DNA of 64,000 bases from Oceanobacillus saliphilus (lineage in GTDB: Bacteria > Bacillota > Bacilli > Bacillales > Amphibacillaceae), in NCBI RefSeq assembly GCF_023522835.1, contig NZ_JALCZU010000001.1, positions 1-64,000 on the forward strand, read 5' to 3'. The translations under genes were made by a program, and so were the position numbers. The notes below the pieces were generated by a model that was given only the letters and a program-made list of their open reading frames with translations, searched no databases and was not told the origin of the DNA. Below are positions 24,077-33,611 of the stretch, piece after piece. Position 1 is the first letter of the stretch; every line of letters starts with the position of its first letter.

Positions 24077-26257
24077 TTAGTTTGCTGCATGTGCAGGCTT
24101 TCCAGGTTTCCCTGCGTGATCGGGTTTTCCTTTTCCTTTATCGTAAGACAGACCGAAATCATATCCATAAGCATCTCCATGTTTATTTACATAAACATAA
24201 GACGGATCCTCATCGTATCCAGGAACATCTCCCGCTTCATTTTCAACAGCTTCCATATTTGCTGGAATTGTAAATGGCATTTTACCAGTTGGATTATACT
24301 TGCCACGAATAACATCCACGATAGCCTCTGGTTTGACATTAAATGTGCTGATTACAGCTGCTGCGTTTGGCTCAATATCTTCAATAATCCATGGGCTTGT
24401 CATGTTTATCGCAAGAATGGTTGGAACAGCATCTTGAATCGCATTGATTCGTTCTACATCATTAATTCCTGTTTCTGGCCCAACTTTAATTTGTGGGGAA
24501 GCAGTTGATGTTCTAGGACGCACCCATAGAAAAGCGTGTGTTGCTTCTTCCAGGTTATCGGTAATTGTTATTTTGTGATCGTATTCTGTGATTGTCTTTT
24601 TAAGTCCGTTTGTAATGTTTTCGGCATTACTAGCAGCGAAAACCTCTACATAAAGCTTCACATCTTTAATTTCCTTATTTTCTAAAGGTAATAGGTTATC
24701 ATCGTTACGCATTAGAACAACAGACTGACGGTGTGCTTCATCCGCTTTTTTCTGTGTTTTTTGATCATTTACTACTTCAATCGCTTTCTCAGGGTCTACA
24801 TAAGGATTTTCAAATAAACCAAGCTGCATCATTTCCGTTAAGAGGTAGTCAATCGATTCGTTGACACTTTCCTCTTCTACTAATCCATTATTCACCGCAT
24901 TAACAAGATAAGTTGGATCTGGTTCACCAGAGAAAATATTTACCCCAGCATTTATTCCATATGCAATTCTTTCTTCTCTCGTTAGATCCTCTACACCCCA
25001 AGGCATAGCTGTCGTAATACCAGTATCCGTATTGATATACCCTTTAAATCCTAACTCACCGCGTAAATAGTCGGTTATAAGCGCGCGGTTGTATGCAAAA
25101 CCAACTTCTTCAAACTGTTCTGTTTCGCTATACCATGGTAATCCTTGATCAACGCTAAACTCATTGCTTGGATATGCATAGTAAGGCATTATCGACGACG
25201 TACCAGCCTCTATCGCAGCCAAAAATGGTGGGATATGATATTTCTCAAGACTTCCTTCTGTCGGATATGGATTGAAGTTTCCATCTAAATAGTGCGGATC
25301 TTTTCCATCATCGCGAGCTCCACCACCTGGAAAATGCTTCGTTGTTAAGGAAACACTATTTTCACTAAGTTCATCCCCTTGGAACCCTTTTACAATTGCA
25401 TAGATCATTTCTGCAGCAAGGTCAGGGTGTTCGCCGAATGTCCCACTCGTTCTTCCCCAAAGTGGATCGGTTATAATATCAGCCATATACATATAGCCCT
25501 TATGAATACCAGTCGCTCGCCATTCTTTCGCTGCGATTTCTGCATATTCTTTTACCATTTCCGCATCACGGGATGCCGCAAAACCTAATTCTCCTGGCCA
25601 CGCAGAAAATACCCCTGATGACTCCGAAAATCCGAAAGCCAAATTATCATTAATATGATTTCTTGGATTGGAAGTAATCACAGCTGGAATACCCAATCTA
25701 GAGCTTTCTGCCACTTCTTGAATTTGATTTAACCAAATTGCAAGCTCATCCGCTTGTGGATTTTCACGTAAGATGAAGTGACGTAAATTACGGTCCAATA
25801 TTCCTTCTGTAGTGCCTGATGCATCAAGGACAGGTGCATCGAATTCATAGTTTGGATCACCAGGCTGTGCCCACCTATTCGTTGTATCCCATACATCTGA
25901 TTCACATAATTTATCATACTGTTCATTGAATTCCGTACAACTTGCCCGATTTGCACTGTAATGAGAGGAAATAAACATCAAACCGGCCTTTTCCTCTAAC
26001 GTCATCTGCGATATTAAGTCATCTACACGTTCTTCAACGGGCAATCTCCAGTCTTCATAGGCATCCAATATTCCGTTATTATTTAAATCTCTAAATTCAT
26101 AATTATCGACAACTAAAATTCCATTTATTTTAGATTCTACTTCCGGTGGATTCTTGATTTTCTTTTCTGCAGCGAATACAGGTTGCAATACTAATGGTAT
26201 GGCTAATATTAATGCTAATGATATAAACATAATTTTTCTAAAACGTTTTTGAATCAT
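24077..26257 (-). CDS. Secreted glycoside hydrolase family 3 enzyme
   Basis: The 726-residue protein has a Sec signal peptide (hydrophobic 10-25, cleavage after PVFA near 29), an N-terminal GH3 TIM-barrel and a C-terminal GH3_C domain (about 510-700). The catalytic nucleophile is probably Asp411 in GYINTDTGITT. TTKHFPGGGARDDGKDPHY holds the substrate-binding Lys-His pair. The C-terminus is a Gly/Lys/Pro-rich tail (KGKGKPDHAGKPGKPAHAAN). GH3 members act as beta-glucosidase, xylosidase or N-acetylglucosaminidase; the NagZ hallmark KHFPGHGD is absent, so a glucosidase-type activity is more likely. Two cre-like sites upstream suggest catabolite control. Confidence 0.88.
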   Translation of the reverse strand: MIQKRFRKIMFISLALILAIPLVLQPVFAAEKKIKNPPEVESKINGILVVDNYEFRDLNNNGILDAYEDWRLPVEERVDDLISQMTLEEKAGLMFISSHYSANRASCTEFNEQYDKLCESDVWDTTNRWAQPGDPNYEFDAPVLDASGTTEGILDRNLRHFILRENPQADELAIWLNQIQEVAESSRLGIPAVITSNPRNHINDNLAFGFSESSGVFSAWPGELGFAASRDAEMVKEYAEIAAKEWRATGIHKGYMYMADIITDPLWGRTSGTFGEHPDLAAEMIYAIVKGFQGDELSENSVSLTTKHFPGGGARDDGKDPHYLDGNFNPYPTEGSLEKYHIPPFLAAIEAGTSSIMPYYAYPSNEFSVDQGLPWYSETEQFEEVGFAYNRALITDYLRGELGFKGYINTDTGITTAMPWGVEDLTREERIAYGINAGVNIFSGEPDPTYLVNAVNNGLVEEESVNESIDYLLTEMMQLGLFENPYVDPEKAIEVVNDQKTQKKADEAHRQSVVLMRNDDNLLPLENKEIKDVKLYVEVFAASNAENITNGLKKTITEYDHKITITDNLEEATHAFLWVRPRTSTASPQIKVGPETGINDVERINAIQDAVPTILAINMTSPWIIEDIEPNAAAVISTFNVKPEAIVDVIRGKYNPTGKMPFTIPANMEAVENEAGDVPGYDEDPSYVYVNKHGDAYGYDFGLSYDKGKGKPDHAGKPGKPAHAAN

Positions 26258-26280
26258 CTTAATTTCTGCCTCCCTAATTA

Positions 26281-26296
26281 GATTAAACGCTTACAA
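26281..26296 (-). promoter_or_regulatory. cre-like site in the GH3 leader
   Basis: On the minus strand TTGTAAGCGTTTAAT matches the Bacillus cre consensus WTGNAANCGNWNNCW at all but one position. It lies in the leader just before the gene, where CcpA could block elongation. Confidence 0.6.
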
Positions 26297-26379
26297 ACAT
26301 TTTTAAAAATCAACTTTCTCTCCCTTCTATATATGGATATTCCTAATTTGTTTACTGAACAAACTAAGAATATAAAACA

Positions 26380-26408
26380 ATTATAGCAACAAAATAAAGC
26401 GTTTACAA
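26380..26408 (-). promoter_or_regulatory. GH3 promoter with overlapping cre/LacI-type operator
   Basis: TTGTAA (26403-26408), 17 nt, TATAAT (26380-26385) on the minus strand. The sequence TTGTAAACGCTTTAT (26394-26408), matching cre at all but one position, covers the -35 box, so CcpA or a LacI-type repressor binding here would block RNA polymerase. Confidence 0.65.
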
Positions 26409-26645
26409 TATATTTATCTGATAATTAGGAAAATGGATAATAGTATCTATATTTTACCTGGTTATAGTACATAGAAATAGGACCGATGTCTCAGCCCTAT
26501 TAACCTAGCACATGTGAGCGTAACTTTTAATGACTAGATTTTACCAACCTAAACATCCACAATGAAAATCCCTCCTATTAACAATCCCAACAACGATTCG
26601 ACGAAATTCTTGGAGTGACAGTTCACTGTTCGGTCCTCTCCATGA

Positions 26646-27572
26646 CTAAATTGTCTCAAGCAAATAGATTACTAGTGGTCCCAGTAAGACGATAAACATG
26701 GATGGGAAAATAAATAATAACATGGGAAAGACCATTTTTACAGGTGCTTTCATCGCTTGTTCGCGTGCCAATTGTGTGCGCTGCTCTCGGATTCTTTCGG
26801 TTAGGGAACGAATAACCTTGGCCATTCCGACACCTAATAGATCTGCTTGAATAAGTGAGGTGATGATACTTTGAAACTGGTGAACGGGAACACGACTTCT
26901 TAAATCGGAGAATGCTTCTCTTCTTGATTTTCCTAACTTCATGTCCTCAAGCGTTTGGAGGAATTCCTCCGATAATGCTCCCTTCGATTGTTTGCAAACT
27001 TTCAGCAATGATGCATCAAGTCCCATTCCAGCCTCAATGGATAGATTGACCATATCAAAAAAATCCGGCATGCTTTTTAAAATTTCCTGTCTTCGTTTTT
27101 TAATGATGACACTTAAGTAAAAGGAGGGGAAATACATACCAAGGACACTGACAACGCCAGCCAGAAATATGCTGGATAGGAAGCCTGTATCGCCATTTCC
27201 TACTAACGTATACATGCCAATCATGATAATGAGTCCAATTAAGATTTGGAGAAACCGAAAATCAATCGGTGACATGTTAAGCGGATAGCCTGCTTCACGC
27301 AATCGCTGTTCTAATTCCTTCTTTTTGGAAGTAGGCATTCGCTGACCGACAAAATACTTTCCTTGATCACTCATTTTTTTCAATAACGTAAAATGAGGTG
27401 TCGTCTTTCTTCTTTGCTTTTTTTCGCGCTTTATCTTTTCTTCATCGATACCAAAATAATCCATCGTTCTAGCGGAAATCACCAGCTGCTTTTTGAAAAT
27501 CTGGATTAGGATTGCTCCCGTTATTAATGTGAAAAAAAGCATACTAAATAAAAGATAGTATAATGAAATCAT
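26646..27572 (-). CDS. tadC: Tad pilus membrane platform protein TadC
   Basis: The 308-residue inner-membrane protein has a type II secretion F (GspF/TadC) domain in its C-terminal half (about 160-290; MPDFFDMVNLSIEAGMGLDASL) and four hydrophobic segments. With TadB it forms the platform on which the CpaF ATPase acts to assemble Flp pilin. It is the last gene of the operon, 3 bp after tadB. No clear terminator is visible downstream. Confidence 0.92.
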   Translation of the reverse strand: MISLYYLLFSMLFFTLITGAILIQIFKKQLVISARTMDYFGIDEEKIKREKKQRRKTTPHFTLLKKMSDQGKYFVGQRMPTSKKKELEQRLREAGYPLNMSPIDFRFLQILIGLIIMIGMYTLVGNGDTGFLSSIFLAGVVSVLGMYFPSFYLSVIIKKRRQEILKSMPDFFDMVNLSIEAGMGLDASLLKVCKQSKGALSEEFLQTLEDMKLGKSRREAFSDLRSRVPVHQFQSIITSLIQADLLGVGMAKVIRSLTERIREQRTQLAREQAMKAPVKMVFPMLLFIFPSMFIVLLGPLVIYLLETI

Positions 27573-27575
27573 CTG

Positions 27576-28535
27576 TTACACCTCAATTTGTACAATTTTT
27601 CGAATGAAGAGCCATCCGAGAATAATGTTGATGGATCCGAAAATGACCATCGCCCAGCCTAATGGGTGAGAAAAGAGCATTTGAAAATATTCTGGGTTTA
27701 CAAGTTGAACATAAAATGCCAAAGCAATCGGTAATAGGGTAATGATGACTGAAGACATCTTCCCCTGGGCGGTTAACGATTTCACTTCCCCCTTCACCCG
27801 AGAACGATCGATAATTGTTTCCTGCATCGTTTCAAGTAAAAAGGCAAGATTCCCACCGCTGGAACGTTGGATGATCAGTGTGTTTAACACAATTTCAAGT
27901 TCTTTATCTGGTAATCGCTCCAATAAACGTTCGAATGCATCTTCAACGGATACACCGTAATTAATTTCCTGTAATGCTTTTAAAAATTCTGGACCTAATG
28001 GGGCTTCAATTTCTTTTGCAACCATCTGCATCGCTTGCATAAAACTAAAGCCAGCCCGTAGTGCATTCGCCATTGTACCAAGGGCTTCCCCAAGCTGCTC
28101 CGAGCATTTTGCCAAACGCACTTTCCTTTTGTTTCTTATATAAAAAAGAGGTAACTGATAACCAATAATTCCAATCAGAATCAGCCATACGACATGTAAG
28201 CCATAGAAGTACCCAATTGTTATAAGTAATAATGCTACTACCAATCTACCGATAAATAATTCCCCAACGGTGAGCTCTACACCAGATTGGATCAGAACCT
28301 GTTGATGCTTTTTTAAATGAAAAGCCGATTCAATGGCTTTGCTCACATTTGTCAGAAGGGGACTTTTTTGTTTTTCTCGCTTTTCATCCTTTTTTTGTAC
28401 TGGAGTAATGACGACGTATTTTTTCAAGCGTTTTTCATATTTTCCTTTATTTATAATGGAAGTGATTAGTAACTTGAAAATGATCGTTATGAGAATAAAG
28501 GTACCGATCAGAAGATAAAGCTGTGTTGATGTCAT
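27576..28535 (-). CDS. tadB: Tad pilus membrane platform protein TadB
   Basis: A protein of 319 residues with an N-terminal membrane segment, two central segments and a GspF domain (about 150-275; EALGTMANALRAGFSFMQAMQMV). The start at 28535 is preferred to the ATG two codons earlier because GGAGG lies 7 nt upstream. The start overlaps the cpaF stop, indicating translational coupling. It is the partner of TadC in the platform complex. Confidence 0.92.
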   Translation of the reverse strand: MTSTQLYLLIGTFILITIIFKLLITSIINKGKYEKRLKKYVVITPVQKKDEKREKQKSPLLTNVSKAIESAFHLKKHQQVLIQSGVELTVGELFIGRLVVALLLITIGYFYGLHVVWLILIGIIGYQLPLFYIRNKRKVRLAKCSEQLGEALGTMANALRAGFSFMQAMQMVAKEIEAPLGPEFLKALQEINYGVSVEDAFERLLERLPDKELEIVLNTLIIQRSSGGNLAFLLETMQETIIDRSRVKGEVKSLTAQGKMSSVIITLLPIALAFYVQLVNPEYFQMLFSHPLGWAMVIFGSINIILGWLFIRKIVQIEV

Positions 28536-29869
28536 TACCATTCCTCCCTAAACAGTTCGTTAACATCTTGCCCAGCTAACTCGAGCTTTTCGACACAATG
28601 AGGGCGGATCCCGGTTGCTTGGAAGGAGCCCGTTGCTTTTCCTGTGGCTATGTTTTTTTGCTCTTTATATACGAAAATATCTTGAAGAACAATCGTATCT
28701 CCTTCAAGACCTAGTACCTCTGTAACTCTCGTGATCTTTCTGGAACCATCCTTCAGACGAGCTTGCTGCACAATGATATCAAGTGCACTTGCGATTTGTT
28801 CACGGATTGCCCGTACAGGTAAATCAAATCCGGCCATCAGGACCATCGTTTCGAGCCGCGCCAATAAATCTCTTGGTGAATTCGCATGCCCTGTCCCAAG
28901 ACTGCCATCGTGGCCGGTATTCATCGCTTGCAGCATATCAAGTGCCTCAGCGCTACGAACCTCCCCGACAATAATACGATCAGGACGCATCCTTAAGGCA
29001 TTCCGGACCAAATCCCGAATCGTAATTTCCCCTTGTCCTTCTACATTCTGTGGTCGCGATTCCAATGAAACGATATGCTCCTGGGATAATTTAAGCTCTG
29101 CAGCATCCTCAATCGTCACAATTCTCTCTTTGCGTGGAATAAAAGAGGACAATACATTCAGTGTGCTCGTCTTCCCTGAACCTGTTCCACCACTAATAAA
29201 TACATTGAGTTTCGATTCAACAGCCGCTTTTAAAAAATTTGCCATATTTTTGTTTAAGGTTCCCATGCGTAATAAATCATAAATGGTGAACGGTGTCTCC
29301 GAAAATTTCCGAATTGTAATTGTTGGTCCATTTAGTGCAAGTGGAGGGATAATCGCATTAACACGAGATCCATCAGGTAACCTTGCATCAACCATCGGTA
29401 CACTTTCATCAATTCTCCTTCCAAGTGGGGAAACGATTTTTTCGATGACACGAAGTACATGTAAATTATCCCGAAAAGTAACCCCTGTTTTTTCAATTTT
29501 TCCATCAATCTCCATGTAAACAGCTGTTGGACCATTCACCATGACCTCGGTAACGTTTGGATTAGCAAGAAGGGGTGAAATCGGTCCATACCCTGTTAAC
29601 TCATTGGTCGTATCATGAATAATTTGCTTTTTTTCCTCGAATGTAAGGTTTCTGCCTTCAACTTCAAAAAAATCCTCAGCAATTTTCTCAATAAGCGGTT
29701 CGATTTCTCTGTTTTGATTAACAGGCCTTTTAAGTTCCTCCACAAGTAAATTGTGTAACTTGATTTCCAAATCAGTATCTGTCGATTTTTTAATAGTGTC
29801 CAAAGCCTTTATTGCTGGTGCTGTCCCGTCTTCTTGTTTTTCTCCTCCAAGGCGAGCCAATAATGACAT
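28535..29869 (-). CDS. cpaF: Tad pilus assembly ATPase CpaF/TadA
   Basis: The 444-residue hexameric ATPase of the type II/IV secretion family powers Flp pilus assembly. The N-terminal domain is about 1-200. Walker A GGTGSGKTST is at about 225-234, the Asp box at TIEDAAEL, Walker B in PDRIIVGEVRSAEALDML, and the His box in GHDGSLGTGHANSPRD. Cytosolic, at the platform TadB/TadC. Its ATG overlaps the cpaE stop in TAATG. Confidence 0.96.
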   Translation of the reverse strand: MSLLARLGGEKQEDGTAPAIKALDTIKKSTDTDLEIKLHNLLVEELKRPVNQNREIEPLIEKIAEDFFEVEGRNLTFEEKKQIIHDTTNELTGYGPISPLLANPNVTEVMVNGPTAVYMEIDGKIEKTGVTFRDNLHVLRVIEKIVSPLGRRIDESVPMVDARLPDGSRVNAIIPPLALNGPTITIRKFSETPFTIYDLLRMGTLNKNMANFLKAAVESKLNVFISGGTGSGKTSTLNVLSSFIPRKERIVTIEDAAELKLSQEHIVSLESRPQNVEGQGEITIRDLVRNALRMRPDRIIVGEVRSAEALDMLQAMNTGHDGSLGTGHANSPRDLLARLETMVLMAGFDLPVRAIREQIASALDIIVQQARLKDGSRKITRVTEVLGLEGDTIVLQDIFVYKEQKNIATGKATGSFQATGIRPHCVEKLELAGQDVNELFREEW

Positions 29870-31059
29870 TATGCATGCCCCCCTACATCAGCCAGCTTTT
29901 TCAGTTGTTGCTTATTTTTCTTTGCATTTTTCTTTGTCATGGGCTGTCCTGTCTGGTGCAATGCTTCAGCCATTTTAAAAATTCCCTTGGAAAATTTTGT
30001 TCTCGGGTTGGAATAGGTGATTGGCTGCCCTTCATTGACAGATGTAATCAATAACTTATCCATTGCTGGTAGGGACGTGAATATTTCCTGACCAAGTACT
30101 TTTTCAGCTGTTTCATTCTTCATTCCTTTTACTTTCATTTGCCGATTTAAAATAAGCTTTACTTTGGATTCCATTTCTAAAGAAACGAAGGTATCCATTA
30201 ATAGTTTTGTGTTTTTTAATGTTGGCAAATCCAGATATGTCATCACTAAAATATCATCGGAACTTTCTAAAGCGACAATTATTTTTTCATCCATCGTAAC
30301 GGACGCGTCAATGACAACGATGTCATAATGTTTCTTGAGTGAATCAATTGCTTTTTGAACATGGCTTCCAGTAATGACCTCAGCAAATTCTGGCCGTTGT
30401 GGTGCTGCCAAAACGGAAATGCCATCTTTATAAGTTGTCATAAAGTTTTCAATTTGTGTTCCTGTATGGTCCTCTTTGATCCAATCATAAATAGTTCGCT
30501 TCGGCTTCATATCGAGGAATAATGCCACATCTCCAAACTGTAAATCCAAGTCAACAATCGCAACTTTTTGCAGTTTCTTTCCAAAGGATGCAGCGATATT
30601 TACTGCAATCGTTGTTTTACCAATCCCACCTTTTGTACTTGCAACGGTGATGACCTTCGCATCTTTCGTAGAACCTGATTGTGTCTGTTCGTACATTTTT
30701 TTCTCACTGTTTTCGATGGCCAAGTGAATATCTTCTTTAATTCTAGAAGAGGGAGCTGACAAAAAGATAACATCGCCAGCACCTGCTCTAATTACCTTTT
30801 TCATATTTACGTCTGCTTCATCTTCGAAAAATAATAGAACGCTTGCTTTTGGAAATTCCTGTATGATCGTTGTACATAGACTGTAGATGTCATAGGAAGA
30901 AGAATCCGGTAATAGAACTACACTATGCTTTTCTGGTTGCAGTTTGTCCTTAAGTGTAGAAACAGCTGAAACCCAGTTGATTTGATAGGCTTCATTTACC
31001 GCCTTTTCTAACGTGGATGTGAATCTATCATTATCTGCTATGGAATATAAGCTTAACAT
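29869..31059 (-). CDS. cpaE: Tad pilus assembly protein CpaE/TadZ (MinD-like ATPase)
   Basis: The 396-residue protein has an N-terminal receiver-like domain (about 1-120) and a ParA/MinD-type ATPase domain with the deviant Walker A KGGIGKTT at about 141-148 and DLDLQFGDVALFLD. CpaE/TadZ proteins place the Tad machine in the cell. It overlaps cpaB upstream and cpaF downstream (TAATG at both ends), so the whole operon is translationally coupled. Confidence 0.93.
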   Translation of the reverse strand: MLSLYSIADNDRFTSTLEKAVNEAYQINWVSAVSTLKDKLQPEKHSVVLLPDSSSYDIYSLCTTIIQEFPKASVLLFFEDEADVNMKKVIRAGAGDVIFLSAPSSRIKEDIHLAIENSEKKMYEQTQSGSTKDAKVITVASTKGGIGKTTIAVNIAASFGKKLQKVAIVDLDLQFGDVALFLDMKPKRTIYDWIKEDHTGTQIENFMTTYKDGISVLAAPQRPEFAEVITGSHVQKAIDSLKKHYDIVVIDASVTMDEKIIVALESSDDILVMTYLDLPTLKNTKLLMDTFVSLEMESKVKLILNRQMKVKGMKNETAEKVLGQEIFTSLPAMDKLLITSVNEGQPITYSNPRTKFSKGIFKMAEALHQTGQPMTKKNAKKNKQQLKKLADVGGHA

Positions 31060-31655
31060 TAGCGAAACACCCCTTCGTGTAAATCGTCTTCATGGACATG
31101 TGTATGATCGGGCTCAAGCAAATCATCGCCTTCTTCACGCAGCAAGAGATACAGTTCATGTTTGGTTGCAAAACCTAAAGAAAGGCCTTCTTTCGGTGTC
31201 ACTTCGATGGTTACCATCTGATAACGCTTCATTGTTTCTTCATCATCTGCAGCATGGCCAATTGCTAGTACTTTTACATTTTGCAGTAGAAGGGTAGCGG
31301 AATCATGTTGGGTCTCTGCATGTTCTTCTGGTACTTGCATAATTGCAACAATATCGACAAACGAACCTGGATCGATAAATCCTGCCACTCCTTGGTTATC
31401 TGTAACTGCAACGGTTATTGCCCGGTTCCCTTCTGTAATGGGTAATAATTCATTGCTGAACTTCTCGACGGGTTCCGTTGCCGCTTCGGCTGCGGTGGTC
31501 GATTCCACCTCTTGTTCCTCAACTCCTTCTTCCGGTTCGGTCGTAGTTGCTTGTCCGACTGTTTCGTTTTGATCACTTACGACCATTACATACATTAGCC
31601 CTGCAGCAATGATTCCGAAGAGCATAGCTGTAAACCATATTTTTCTTGTATTCAT
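31059..31655 (-). CDS. cpaB: Flp pilus assembly protein CpaB/RcpC
   Basis: The 198-residue protein has one N-terminal membrane anchor (about 8-26), a Glu/Thr-rich linker (about 35-65) and a SAF/RcpC-CpaB domain (about 70-175; RAITVAVTDNQGVAGFIDPG, VDIVAIM). In Gram-negatives it contacts the secretin; here, without an outer membrane, it may act in the wall zone. GAAGGTG precedes the ATG. The gene sits between the pseudopilin tadG and cpaE. Confidence 0.9.
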   Translation of the reverse strand: MNTRKIWFTAMLFGIIAAGLMYVMVVSDQNETVGQATTTEPEEGVEEQEVESTTAAEAATEPVEKFSNELLPITEGNRAITVAVTDNQGVAGFIDPGSFVDIVAIMQVPEEHAETQHDSATLLLQNVKVLAIGHAADDEETMKRYQMVTIEVTPKEGLSLGFATKHELYLLLREEGDDLLEPDHTHVHEDDLHEGVFR

Positions 31656-31677
31656 GCTTTCACCTTCTTCTAAAATT

Positions 31678-32658
31678 TTAGTTTACGAGTTTTACTCCCG
31701 ATATTCCGAAATCTTTTCCACCTTCAGCGAATTCTCCACCTCGGACAAAGTCGATGAATTTACCTATGATCCGCCTATCATTTCCATCATCGATTACTTT
31801 TTCTACATAAAAGGCTGCAAATCCGATTATCTTTACAGTTGATTTCCCTTCCACTTCTTCATAAGTTTCAATGATTGGTACCGTAATTACTCTACTACAT
31901 GAATTATCAGCTGTTACACTTCCATCTTCATTCGGTTGACAGTGATCTTTATCCTTATCTGCTTTGACCCGATCATCGAAGCCCTTACTTACTTGCCCCC
32001 AAGAAAATCCTGTCTTCGTTAATACTTCATCTGTGTGCAGTGTGACACCATTTTCAATATCGTCACGTAGATTTTTCCCATTACTTTCAACATCCAGGAA
32101 TCCAAAGTTGCCTTTAACGGAATTTTTCCCCGGTTGAAAGTGCATTGTATAAGACTCTCCAGCTACATATTCCCATCTTTCACAATCTTCCTCTTCTTCA
32201 GCTTCTTCTCCTTCAATACATGCTCCTTGTTCAATACCAATTGGAACAATATCATCCCCTGAATCTAGTGAGTTCATAATTTCAGCGCGAGCAGTAGCTG
32301 CCACAGCCGCATCATTAAACCCTAATACTCTAGCAAATGTCAGATCTTTATTTACCGTTTTATGTATCTGAATAAAGGTACTGCCAGTTTCTACCTCATC
32401 TAGTGACACCGGAAAGTCGTTTTTCGTAGCAAGTTCCACTGCAACTTCTTCTGCTTTGGCCTCAGATATCGTTAATACTTGCGCCCCACCAAGAACGGCT
32501 GCATCGAGTGCCTTCTGCAAACGACTTTTTTCAAAATATAACCCGCCAGCATCAACAACGATAGCCGTAAATCCTACAAAAATAAAAAGGCATAGTGCAA
32601 CAAGTATCATCGCAACACCATCCTGATCTCTAACAATCGCTTTTCTTTTCCTCATCAT
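31678..32658 (-). CDS. tadG: TadG-like pseudopilin / pilus assembly protein
   Basis: The 326-residue membrane-anchored protein has a TadE/G-like N-terminal segment (DGVAMILVALCLFIFVGFTA), followed by an extracellular part of about 280 residues with several cysteines (CIEGEEAEEEEDCERW; DHCQPN..NSCSR), probably disulfide bonded. The VVDAGGLYFEKSRLQ stretch is typical of TadG-type Flp-assembly proteins. Unlike Gram-negative TadG it has no evident von Willebrand A domain. Its start overlaps the tadE stop. Confidence 0.85.
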   Translation of the reverse strand: MMRKRKAIVRDQDGVAMILVALCLFIFVGFTAIVVDAGGLYFEKSRLQKALDAAVLGGAQVLTISEAKAEEVAVELATKNDFPVSLDEVETGSTFIQIHKTVNKDLTFARVLGFNDAAVAATARAEIMNSLDSGDDIVPIGIEQGACIEGEEAEEEEDCERWEYVAGESYTMHFQPGKNSVKGNFGFLDVESNGKNLRDDIENGVTLHTDEVLTKTGFSWGQVSKGFDDRVKADKDKDHCQPNEDGSVTADNSCSRVITVPIIETYEEVEGKSTVKIIGFAAFYVEKVIDDGNDRRIIGKFIDFVRGGEFAEGGKDFGISGVKLVN

Positions 32659-33038
32659 TCCACCCTCATTACCGTTGTATTTTCCAAATCAAATTCGTCC
32701 ACTACCCAACCTACAAATGGTGTTAAAAATTCAACAGGATAGGTCAAGGTAATTGTCACATCACTTCCGCTTGGTCGATTTTCCTTACCAACAGGCAAAA
32801 TAGTAATATTTAGTTCTTCTTCAATCAGTCCACTCGTTGCCTCTCTAATTTTCGTTTTAATTAAATTATCCTCGGCCCCTACCGTTGCGACCCGAGCAGC
32901 TTCTCTCCCAGCATGATCCAATGTCAAATAGGCATGAAAGATCCTACCAAAATCCGTTATTCCAAATATAATCATTAAAAGAATAGGAAGAATTAATGCC
33001 GTTTCAACTAAAGACTGTCCTTTTTCTCCTTTTTTCAT
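32655..33038 (-). CDS. tadE: TadE-like pseudopilin
   Basis: The 127-residue pseudopilin begins with the prepilin-type leader KKGEKG followed by QSLVETALILPILLM; cleavage after Gly7 and the Glu at +5 of the mature chain match TadE. About 100 residues are external. ATGA overlaps link it to cpaA upstream and tadG downstream. It is probably a minor pilus component processed by CpaA. Confidence 0.9.
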   Translation of the reverse strand: MKKGEKGQSLVETALILPILLMIIFGITDFGRIFHAYLTLDHAGREAARVATVGAEDNLIKTKIREATSGLIEEELNITILPVGKENRPSGSDVTITLTYPVEFLTPFVGWVVDEFDLENTTVMRVE

Positions 33039-33544
33039 AGAAAACGCTCCATGACAAAGGTTAAGAGTGTGCCAAGTGCGATTGGAATCGCGTATGGAAT
33101 AGATACGGACTGATCATCGTTACTGGAAATCTGTAAGGATCCTTTTGTTCCTTTTAAAAAGAATAAAGAAAAGAGCATACTTTTAATTGTTAATCCAAGC
33201 TGTTTTTTCTTGATTAGAATGACAAGTGCTATCAGTCCACCGATGATTGCGGCATAGATTCCGGTATAAAGTATAAACATCGTTCCTTTCCAAGCTCCAA
33301 TAGCTGCTAACAGTTTTACATCTCCTGCCCCAATGCCACCCATGATAAATGGGATGAACAATAATCCAAGACCGACCAAAAATCCGAGTCCACTGAAAGC
33401 GAAACCTTCAAAACCAGCTGTGAGGCAATGATAGATGAGTGCAACTACAATTGCTGGTAGTGTTATAATGTTTAAGATTTTTCGTGACTTTAGATCGGTT
33501 ATGACGGAGATGGTAAGGATGAGGATGAGTGCTAGGTTTGTCAT
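33035..33544 (-). CDS. cpaA: Prepilin peptidase CpaA/TadV (A24 aspartic protease)
   Basis: The 169-residue membrane protease has the two catalytic aspartates visible: D in VITDLKSRKILN (about residue 17) and D in the GxGD motif GGIGAGDVKLL (about 75). It lacks the N-terminal methyltransferase domain of PilD, as expected for TadV/CpaA. It cleaves Flp and the pseudopilins. It lies 67 bp downstream of flp, with a strong hairpin between them. Confidence 0.95.
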   Translation of the reverse strand: MTNLALILILTISVITDLKSRKILNIITLPAIVVALIYHCLTAGFEGFAFSGLGFLVGLGLLFIPFIMGGIGAGDVKLLAAIGAWKGTMFILYTGIYAAIIGGLIALVILIKKKQLGLTIKSMLFSLFFLKGTKGSLQISSNDDQSVSIPYAIPIALGTLLTFVMERFL

Positions 33545-33570
33545 TGTGATTTTCCTTTCTTAGGTAAAGT

Positions 33571-33594
33571 TTAGCCCTGCAGGTGCAGGGCTAA
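33571..33594 (-). promoter_or_regulatory. Hairpin between flp and cpaA
   Basis: TTAGCCCTGCA/TGCAGGGCTAA, a nearly perfect palindrome of 10-11 bp with a 2-4 nt loop and no T-run on the minus-strand downstream side. It probably protects the 3' end of a short flp mRNA or attenuates, so that major pilin is made in excess of the assembly proteins. Confidence 0.6.
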
Positions 33595-33611
33595 AAAGTG
33601 ATTGATATTTT

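Noticed and set aside
24077-26257. NagZ assignment of the GH3 enzyme, completing the MurNAc pathway
   Set aside because: The NagZ motif KHFPGHGD is replaced by KHFPGGGARDD, the protein has a GH3_C domain and different regulation, and it lies 6 kb from the mur operon.
28731-29282. 183-codon plus-strand open frame
   Set aside because: It lies wholly antisense to cpaF with no ribosome binding site or recognisable product.
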